From Paramyrothecium sp. XJ0827 (taxonomy: Eukaryota > Ascomycota > Sordariomycetes > Hypocreales > Stachybotryaceae), in assembly GCA_020881915.1 (NCBI GenBank), contig JAJFPB010000008.1, forward strand, positions 1,736,001 to 1,800,000: a DNA stretch of 64,000 nucleotides. The letters are read 5' to 3'. Of the stretch, positions 56,294 through 64,000 are shown in pieces. Position numbers and translations under genes: made by a program. The first letter of the stretch is position 1. Each line of letters starts with the position of its first letter. The notes under the pieces were generated by a model, which did no database searches, was not told the DNA's origin, and saw nothing but the letters and a program-made list of their open reading frames with translations.

Positions 56294-58237
56294 TCAAATC
56301 AGTAGGAAATCCTGATCTTTTAAATGCAGCGCCTTTCGCAATTCATGGTTTTGGACCGCCTCCATATCCATGAAACCGTGGACATAGGCAACACTAATAA
56401 ACTTGTACCTTGTTCCTTCCTTGGCAGTACGAACGGGTCGCAGCACCATAGGAACCTTTCCGCCATCCAGACATGCAATCACATCGCCTTCCCGGGTTGG
56501 TTGCAATATCAAAGTGTAAAGACCATTTTCCGTCATTGCAAAAGTCCACTTAGAAGCAAGTTCAACCAGAAAGCGGTTCATCTTTTCATCTTGCAACCAG
56601 TCGTCGCGCACGACCTCTCCAGCATTGCGGAGTGCATGGAGAAGCTGTTTCCTCGCTACTACATCTCCTTCAAGAACCTGCTCCTCGGTCAGTCGTGCTA
56701 CGGGATATGCAGTGCAGTCCCGAACCAATGTCCGCCAATATGCTGTGAAAGCCGGTTCCCCAGTGACATAGGTGTGTTTAGAGTTGGGATCATTGAGTAG
56801 ACTGTCCCCGAAGTGTAGTTTCAGCCATGTAAGCCCCAATGGCTCTTTCCTCTTCGCACCTCCTCTGGAAAAAACAGGCCTCTGATCATCGGCAGTATAA
56901 TCATCTTGTCGTATTTTCGCTACAACTCCTAATGCACTGCCCCGAGTATAGAGCGTTTTGTTGTCCATAATTCGACACGGTAGTTCGCACGTCAATCGTC
57001 CGGCATTAAAGATGGACCTCTGCGCAAAAAGCGACACAACTCCACCTTCCTGAAAGTTTGCTGCCCAAGATGGCAAGCCTTCAATGCGAGTTTGGGTCCG
57101 AGCCAATTTCCAAGGACTTTGACACAGGATATCCAGGTGCCCAGCGTGATCGATGATAGAGCGTGTGACATCTACATAAACCTGTTGCGTTGGTTTCTCA
57201 TAATCCACCCTGATGTCCAACGTATCCGTTGTCATGCCCAACATTCCATAGATCTTGTCACGAGGATCGGAAGAGAGTTTGGAGCGAAAGCGGGCTAGAA
57301 CATCGAGAAGTTTCGACTCTCCCTTTCCGGCCTTGACATCTTGCATGATCCGCCGCTGGTGGTCGATCGCTTGGATGCCGGAAAATATGGTTGAGATAAG
57401 TGGGCTAACGCTTCCGTGTGAGAAGACGTGATGGAATGCATCTGCGTACGGGGAGTCACCCAGAAAAGTTGAGATGGTGTCCCAATCCAACATGTGGCTA
57501 CCTGCGACCAGCTGAATCTTCGGCGCTACGGAGAGCTCCTGCATGACCCAGACACGATCCCAAACAGTAGGACGACGAAATATGGAGTAGAGAGCATGAG
57601 ACTCTGCATGACGTAAAAGCTTTTTCTCGTGGATTTCCTCACTGTAGTCGCCTGTCTCATCGACACCAGTGTTTTTCCTGGTCTTTAACGCGTCGAATAG
57701 GGAGCTCCATCTGTAAAGTCCAGATTGCCTCGAATCTTCAGAGTGATCCTCCATGGCCTTCAAGGTGGTGACGTCCCTGTTGGCCAGCCGCTTCATGAGA
57801 TCGAAACTCTCGGGAGGAACATGATTATAGTGAACCTCATTTTTGTCTTGCACGCTTGGGCCCAACCAGAGGAGGTCTTGTTTGCACTGCGAATAGATTG
57901 ATTGCATGAGCGTGACTTGATGTGAACGCTCAGATAATGACAACTGGTCAATACAAATAGCGTCGATCCACAGTGTTCGGGGCTCTCCAGGCAGGCGAAG
58001 GTTCCGAATTGCGTCTGCCAAATTCACGGTAATCTGACAGGTTTTGCCATTCACGACAACCGGTTTTGTAAATTCCTGCTTGCCCCAGGCATAGGACAAT
58101 GCTTCGTATGGCGGGTGGTGCGCCAGCGATACCGTCTTTAGTTCCCCTTCCAGAGGAGCATCTAGGGACGGCGAAGCAAGTAGGACAAAGAGCCTGATTT
58201 CAGGAACAGATGCATCTAAAGGCTGGTAGAGGGCCAT
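56294..58237 (-). CDS. HET-domain protein (heterokaryon incompatibility)
   Basis: Single exon, 647 residues. The HET domain spans about 44-240: YEALSYAWG (44-52), LADAIRNLRLPG, LWIDAICIDQ (89-98), QVTLMQSIYSQCKQDLLWLG, and RPTVWDRVWVMQEL, the order seen in HET-E/TOL-type proteins. HET domains trigger cell death after fusion of unlike hyphae; most copies are uncharacterised. The C-terminal 350 residues show no NACHT or WD repeats and no known domain. Frame and start (MALYQPLDASVPEIRL) are clear; the ATG is at 58237. Confidence 0.95.
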   Translation of the reverse strand: MALYQPLDASVPEIRLFVLLASPSLDAPLEGELKTVSLAHHPPYEALSYAWGKQEFTKPVVVNGKTCQITVNLADAIRNLRLPGEPRTLWIDAICIDQLSLSERSHQVTLMQSIYSQCKQDLLWLGPSVQDKNEVHYNHVPPESFDLMKRLANRDVTTLKAMEDHSEDSRQSGLYRWSSLFDALKTRKNTGVDETGDYSEEIHEKKLLRHAESHALYSIFRRPTVWDRVWVMQELSVAPKIQLVAGSHMLDWDTISTFLGDSPYADAFHHVFSHGSVSPLISTIFSGIQAIDHQRRIMQDVKAGKGESKLLDVLARFRSKLSSDPRDKIYGMLGMTTDTLDIRVDYEKPTQQVYVDVTRSIIDHAGHLDILCQSPWKLARTQTRIEGLPSWAANFQEGGVVSLFAQRSIFNAGRLTCELPCRIMDNKTLYTRGSALGVVAKIRQDDYTADDQRPVFSRGGAKRKEPLGLTWLKLHFGDSLLNDPNSKHTYVTGEPAFTAYWRTLVRDCTAYPVARLTEEQVLEGDVVARKQLLHALRNAGEVVRDDWLQDEKMNRFLVELASKWTFAMTENGLYTLILQPTREGDVIACLDGGKVPMVLRPVRTAKEGTRYKFISVAYVHGFMDMEAVQNHELRKALHLKDQDFLLI

Positions 58238-60106
58238 GTTGACAGTGCCAGCGGTAAGTCCACAGCTGAGAATTCCGCGTCAGCGGTTATTGTGTTGAGC
58301 CGGTTGCAGTGATGTGAGGTAAGAATTGCCGTAGAGCTCAATTCATTCGATAGACACTATATCACCACAATCTCGACAGTAGGGTTGAGTTTTCGGAGTT
58401 TGAGCTTTGAAATCCAGATCGCCTTCAACGCATTACGTTGCGTCACTCAAGGTGGCAAGGGCGAGTCCCAAGTGGGCGCTGACAACCGATTATTGGTGCT
58501 GACAACCTTGTCGAAATGGGTGCTGACATACAGTCGCGGCATCTGCCTAGATCCCGCATTCCCCACTTCTCGAAACAAGGATTTTGAGGCAATGGATTAC
58601 TGTGTAACTCTGTAGTAAAACAGTGATTCAAACAAACACCATCATGTGGTCACCGCCGAGTTTCCAGCCATGATCTTCAGTCCCAATTGCTCAAAGGCTC
58701 CACTCTGCAGTGGAACATGCCAAATCCAAGTCCTTCATGCATACTCGATTTCGACTTGAAACAATCTGGCAGGCTGCTTTACGACACGAGACACGTAAGC
58801 AGCAAGGTTATCAACGAGAATCGGTGACCTAAGGGAAAGCATGTCGGCTTGAAAGCTGGGCAAGGAGCTGCCACACCCTAAGTGAAGCTTTTGCTGCATA
58901 GAACAGCAGCATCAATTACCCTGCAACTGTCACTGAGAACCGACACTATGGAGCACAATCGAAGTATTCGAGTAGTGCATTGAGCAGTTCAAATAGTGCC
59001 ATGGAAGTTTTGACAGGATTGCAGGCGGCGAGCAAAAAAAAAAAAAAAATCCTTAAAAGCGCAGAAAAGCGCAATTATGTGTATCAAATCATGTCAAAGG
59101 TCGGGAAAAATAGCCACTCGTACCTTCTTGGGTAGATTCCCGATTTTGCGGTATTGCCTTTTGCCAACCGCTTGATTGGCGGTCAGCAATTATCCTTAAT
59201 AATGTGTGCTGGGAGCTGGGCATTGCATGAGTGCTGGCGCGTAATTGTCGCCCATGAGAGCTGCGCAGGAGCCATTATTCGTACAAGTCCATAAATTTTA
59301 ACATGCTAGAAAACGATGTAAATTTATTGAAGTCGGGCGGTATGATGGCGTGTTGGCAGAGGTAACTGGAGTCGACCATGGCAAGATGGTGGACTTGACG
59401 GTGGAAAACCTAGGTTTGCGTTCGTCTGCTGGTCATTTAGCCGTTCAATCCATTACATGCTTAACTACTTCTACAGCTCCTCTCGTTATCCGTGCTATCA
59501 AAGTCGGCAGTCGGACTCTTTTCCTCTGCCTAGCCGGGTAGAAGAAGCATAGGTCTACGAGGCGGCTTGTTGGACGGCACTCTTCACTAAGACGCGACGC
59601 TAGCAACTACTCCAAGATCTTCCACCAATAGCCGTCACCACCACCCCAGATCGAGCATCTGATTTTACGGACCTCCTCATGCCAGATAAGTCAAACGCGG
59701 AGATCCCCCGCTGTCAAGACCTCTCCCCGCATTCAATTAGCGAATGGAACGCTTTTCCGACCTGAGGCGGTGGGCGGGTTAAGGCTCAGGATAACAGGGA
59801 TCGGCTCTCAAGGGTTTTCCTGCTGCAACGGTCCGCCTTGTGCTTAATGAAAGACGATTGTTTGAACCAGATAGCCGGCTTCAATGTGGAGATCAAGATC
59901 CCCTTCCCCGCAGCCATAACATTGCATCTCGTAGTTGTCGTCCGGTGTGGGGTTAAGCGAATGCCAAGCACATGGGATGAAAAGATAAAAGGAGCCCGAA
60001 CTCCAATGGCCTCAAGGTGAGGTCATCCCAAGGTGAGGTGACTTGTTGTCTTGCTTGTGAACGCCAGCAGAATTTCATTCTGAAAGGTCCTTGCTCTGAC
60101 CGAAAG
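58238..60106. other. Upstream region between divergent HET and GH28 genes
   Basis: About 1.9 kb without recognisable genes. It contains a 16-A run at 59034-59049. Possible GH28 promoter: GATAAAAGG near 59984, about 120 bases before the ATG (weak). Confidence 0.5.
59034..59049. repeat. 16-base poly-A run
   Basis: Uninterrupted A in non-coding sequence upstream of the GH28 gene. Confidence 0.9.
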
Positions 60107-61934
60107 ATGCATTTAACCCGGGTCATCCAGCTTGTGGCCGCCACGGCAGTCGCTGCAGTCCACGCCGTCAGTCTGCCGCCTGGCGTCCCCGGCAACGTCC
60201 TCGAGTTCCGCGACAGGCACCCTTACACGCCGCGCGGACTACAGAAGTGCCGTACGAAGATTACCATCCGCGCGTCCGAGGACGAGCACGACGATGTCTC
60301 GGCTGAGTTTGAGGCTGGAGTCAGGGCGGCCAACAACGGCGGCACGCTCTACCTGCCTGAGGGAGACTTGTTTGTCATTGGCAAGGTCCTTGACCTGACG
60401 GGCTTGAGCGACATTCACATCCACCTGGATGGCGAGATTCGAGTTAGTCTTTGCACAAATCGCCACCAATTCGAGAATGGCAGCTAACCCCTGCTTGTAG
60501 TTCACCGACGACGTCGAATACTGGCAGAAGAATGCTTGGTATCACCCTTTCCAGAAGTCCATCATGTTTTGGAAATGGGGCGGCGACGACATCAAGATCT
60601 ACGGCAAGGGTGTTATTGAAGGCCAGGGGTAAGATCTTATCGAAAGTTCGCACAAACAATTACTAACCAATGGGCAGCCAACGCTGGTGGAACGAATTTG
60701 ATCGTGGTATTGGATCGTAAGTCTCTGGCTTCACCATCGTCAAGGATTGAAGCTAAATGAATTGCCTTGTTTAGCATTCTGAATCCAGACAACAAGTACT
60801 ACCGCCCAATTCTCTTCTACGCCGAGAACTCCACCAACCTGGATGTCTCCGGCATTCACATGAAGGACTCTCCTTGCTGGAACAACTTCATCGTCAGCTC
60901 CAAGAACGTCCGCTTCACCGACGTCGTCGCAACCGCCTTGTCCAACAATGGCAGCGTCATCGCTAAGAACACTGACTTCATGAACACCATGAACACCTCG
61001 ACTGTGCGGATTGAGCGTGTCTGGGTAAACATTGACGACGACTGCTTCTCGCCCAAGCCTAATAGCTCCGACCTTTACGTCAACACCATGTACTGCAACG
61101 GCACACACGGCCAGGTCAGTTTCACAACACATGGAATTTTGACATCCCCTTCTCGAATCGAAGAATCTAATAATTGGTTTAGTCGATGGGCTCGCTTGGC
61201 CAGTACCATGGCGAAGTTTCCAACGTTCATGACGTACACATCGAGAACGTTTGGATGATGAATGGAGATGTAAGATAATTGATGACCTCGCAGGATCCGT
61301 AACTGATATCTTTATAGTACTCTGGCGCCCGTATTAAGGTATGGGCTGGCAAGGACGTTGGTACCGGATACGTGAACAATGTCACCTTCAAGTAAGCCAC
61401 AACAGAGTGCCAACACTTGTGGTTCTTCCGCTAACTCTTGGGCTTAGGAACTTCTGGGTTGCTCGCATGGATTACGGCATCTTCCTCGACTCGTGCTACT
61501 TTAACAAATCAGCCGAGGAGTGCGCCAAGTACCCTGCTGGCATGGACATCTCCAACATCCACTTCGAGAACTTCACAGGATACACGTCCGGTGTGTATGG
61601 CAATGCCGTTGCGCGTCTCGCGTGCGCCGGCACCGGCTCGACCGTCTGCGAAAACATCACCATTGCCGATTTCGATGTCAAGTCGCCCTGCGGTGGCGAG
61701 CCCGTCATCATCTGCGACGGCGTGGGCGACATCGGCGTGGACTGCGTGCCCTACGACAGCGAGGAAGCACAGGCTGCGCTGGCTGCCAAGTGCAAAACTC
61801 CGCTGGCCGAGATCAACATTGACCCTTGGGGCAGCGGCCTCGTTAAGACGAAGAAGGATGCCTACCACCCAATCTCCCACTACGTTGATGATGATGATGA
61901 TGAAGAGGACGACGATGAGACGTGCGAGGAGTAA
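60107..61934 (+). CDS. Secreted exopolygalacturonase (GH28)
   Basis: Seven exons (60107-60442, 60501-60628, 60678-60716, 60775-61114, 61183-61269, 61318-61391, 61448-61934) encode 496 residues. A signal peptide (about 1-20) is followed by the parallel beta-helix. Catalytic set: Asp235 in KNTDFMN, Asp256/Asp257 in NIDDDCFSPKPNS, His279 in CNGTHGQ, and Arg315/Lys317 in ARIKVWAG. The GSLGQYHGEV and THG forms fit exo-acting enzymes, which release galacturonate from pectin chain ends. The NTDG Gly is Phe here. The acidic tail (DDDDDEEDDDETCEE) is unusual. Every splice join keeps frame and motif, for example ARIKV within exon 6. Confidence 0.92.
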
Positions 61935-62234
61935 AAGCTGGCTAATTTACGATACATAAAGGGTAGACCTAGAAGTAAAACCTCATTAGAGAGTTAATGC
62001 AGTCTCGTAATTGCACAAATCTTGCATTTCTCCTCACCTCCAAATGGACATTACAACCAGCAGTGAAACTTGGACGTCAAGTTGGATTCACCCAACGTAC
62101 AATAGACCTTGGTGCACAAGTGTCAAATCTTCATTGAATGCCAATCATGAAATCATTGTGTATACCTCGTCTCCTATGAAGCATGTTGAGTCTGCTTCCT
62201 GGGCAAAGCTGATTTCGCGGCGCAGATGGCCCGA
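61935..62234. other. Space between convergent GH28 and deaminase-fold genes
   Basis: 300 bases holding both 3' ends. Nothing else is seen. Confidence 0.5.
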
Positions 62235-63964
62235 CTACCCTCCATTTTGGTCACCTTCCCCCGCGTCATTGCCATAATAGTCATAATCATCATCCATCAA
62301 TTCCCCTCCTTCTCCTTCGTCGTCCTCTTCTCCATCTTCGTCAATAGGAGGTCGGTCGTATCTAGTCTTCTTCTGGGGATGCACATTTTTTTCTGCACCG
62401 GAGTCGTGGCTGGTTTTGCCAGTTGCCGGAGTGGCATTGTTGCCAGTGTTCTTATGGTTTCCTTTGGCATCTTGAGCCTTTTTCTTCCTCAAAGTCGTCA
62501 GCTTTTTCCTCAAGGTGAATGAAACGTCCCGCCGTAAATGGTGAATAATATCATCGAATGTGTCGTTCAGTCGCCCCTTCGCGTCAAGGTTCTGGTCCCC
62601 GTTGAGGTCTGGGAAGCGCCAATCTAGATAGATGCCCTTCTGTGGCGTTTGCACATAAAATTCGCTGAGAGAGTTCTCGTAATAGAGCTGGCATAGCCGG
62701 CAGGGTGGCTTGCTTGTGGCAATGAAATTGTAGTTGTTCCAGAAGTCGGTCGGATCCGTCTTACCTCGCCGAACTAGATAATCATGGAGAACAACTTCGC
62801 AATGGACGATGGTTTTCTTCGGCAGTTTCTTGAGTTGATCATCAACCTCTTTCTTCAAGCCGTAAGGTTCTAGCTCCTCGATTTCAGCTTCAAATTTATG
62901 GATGTCAGAAGCAAGTAAAGCACCGTGAAGCACGTCGGCCAAACCACTGCCCTCTGCCAGTACCGGCGCTTTTGCCTGGCGGGTTGAAGGGACGGGCCTG
63001 ACATTGAACTTCTGAAAAAGCAGAGGCCATTTTTTGGAACCGCTGACAATGATCTCGGAGGCGTGCCGGTACGAGTGGAGGCGTGCAGTATGATGCAGAA
63101 GTCGACGCCACGAAGGTGATTCCTCTGGGCTGCTACCACTCGCACGAGTTTCAATAAGTTGCTCAGACTCATCGCTTTTCATATTGTGAATCGTTTTGAT
63201 GAGTGTTTCACAGTCACTTAGGACTTACGAAGGCACTTGTTAGCATTGCTTCCTGGTAGAGCGGTGCGCTACTGGATACGAGACTGGACAGGCTCACATT
63301 TGCTCTGAGCATTGACATTAGAGGTCATATCTCGAGAAAACACTGCCTTGTCCTTCAGTAGTTTAAGATGTTTTCGAACCTCAGTGTCTAGCAAGTTAGT
63401 CAATGGACAAGTCTCATAATGCAGGCCAACGGCATCGAAATCATCGGACTCACCCTCGGCACTGCTCACGTAGCCTATACATTCGTCCAGAACTATGCAG
63501 AGGGTCTTCAAATAGATGTTGATCCTCGGAAAATTGAATTCCAATATCCTCCAGAGTACTTGCTTCTGCAGTGGCTTCTCTTTGAGCTTGTTTGGATTGT
63601 CACCGACATATCGCAGCAGAGAAGTGAGAAACTTTGTCGCCTGTTCGGTCCCATGCTTGCTGTTGGATATGATGTAGTAGTCGGCGCCCTCCCTCATCTT
63701 GAGAGCTGTCAGTGCAGTTTCTGTGCCACCTCCTTTCTGAAAGTCGCAAATCTGGGCGAGTTTTTGCAGGAACAATGGGTAATCTGCGAGTGCAGCCTCG
63801 TTACCGGCTTGCCCGACTTTATACACCTCTTTGTCCTTGGTATTACATGCAGAATTGATAGCCACTAGCAAAATGCAGAGGTAGTATATTTGCGTAGTCT
63901 TTTCCACCCCAGGAGGGACAGAAGCAGTTGGATTGGTTGTCATGGTAGATGAGGCAGCGGGCAT
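62235..63964 (-). CDS. OTT_1508-type deaminase-fold protein
   Basis: Exons 63964-63454, 63387-63273 and 63216-62235 encode 535 residues. The first half is helical, with FLQKLAQICDFQKGGGTETA and VLWRILEFNFPRI, a layout I associate with this fungal group. The deaminase site is VHCEVVLHDYL (His347, Glu349), then KPPCRLCQLYYEN (Cys381, Cys384), the zinc ligands of a cytidine-deaminase-like fold. OTT_1508-like deaminases were first noted in bacterial toxin systems and are expanded in fungi; the substrate is unknown. The C-terminus is disordered, Lys-rich then Asp/Glu/Gly-rich. The first intron (66 bases) would stay in frame if retained, giving a 557-residue form. The second donor, GTAGCG, is non-optimal. 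Confidence 0.8.
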
Positions 63965-64000
63965 GCTCAGAGTGCAGCGGATTTGACAGATAATTCTAAG

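Noticed and set aside
1..64000. tRNA, rRNA, CRISPR, insertion sequences, transposon ORFs
   Set aside because: Reading both strands I found no cloverleaf with a clear T-loop, no 5S-like block, no regular direct-repeat array and no reverse transcriptase, integrase or transposase motif. A covariance-model search would be needed to exclude a tRNA fully.

Overview
This window is nuclear DNA of a filamentous ascomycete (Pezizomycotina, most likely Sordariomycetes). The evidence is short GT-AG introns of about 45-150 bases with CTRAY-type branch points, a GC-leaning coding third position, and typical gene families: HET domain, NACHT NLR-like protein, fungal opsin, DUF3632/DUF7053-type proteins, NmrA-like protein, and GH5/GH28 secreted enzymes. 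I see no operons, prophage, insertion sequence, CRISPR array, rRNA or tRNA. About 26 genes are supported; exon joins were worked out by hand from splice signals and reading frame.

Left part (0-17.8 kb): an F-box-like protein with a duplicated acidic tract, a Gfo/Idh/MocA oxidoreductase, a three-exon microbial-type rhodopsin with proton-pump residues, a secreted GH5 endo-1,6-beta-glucanase, a second Gfo/Idh/MocA oxidoreductase convergent with it, a DUF7053-like protein with a His/Gln tail, a secreted two-domain fasciclin protein, and the Fe-S assembly factor DRE2.

Middle (18.5-41.9 kb): a small-membrane-anchor protein stands divergent to a 1746-residue NLR-like protein (alpha/beta hydrolase, then NACHT, then a multi-spanning membrane region and an 11-residue-repeat tail). 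After these come an NmrA-like reductase, a gene-poor 3.3 kb stretch, a Gfd2/YDR514C-like nuclease-fold protein, a seven-exon FMN-dependent alpha-hydroxy acid dehydrogenase with a signal peptide, a small charged protein, a DUF3632-type protein, a possible small gene or relic, and a DHA1-type MFS transporter.

Right part (43.4-64 kb): a secreted amidase, a second MFS transporter, a secreted M43-type metalloprotease, a secreted NucA/NucB-like nuclease, a DUF6924-like protein, a small secreted cysteine protein (effector-like), a HET-domain protein, a secreted exopolygalacturonase, and an OTT_1508-type deaminase-fold protein at the edge. Many products are predicted secreted (wall, pectin, protein and nucleic-acid degradation), which fits a plant- or soil-associated fungus. 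Several others (NLR-like, HET, deaminase-fold, NucA/NucB) belong to families tied to conflict or self/non-self recognition.

The strongest candidate for something undescribed is the hydrolase-NACHT-transmembrane protein at 20.2-25.6 kb, with its divergent membrane-protein neighbour.
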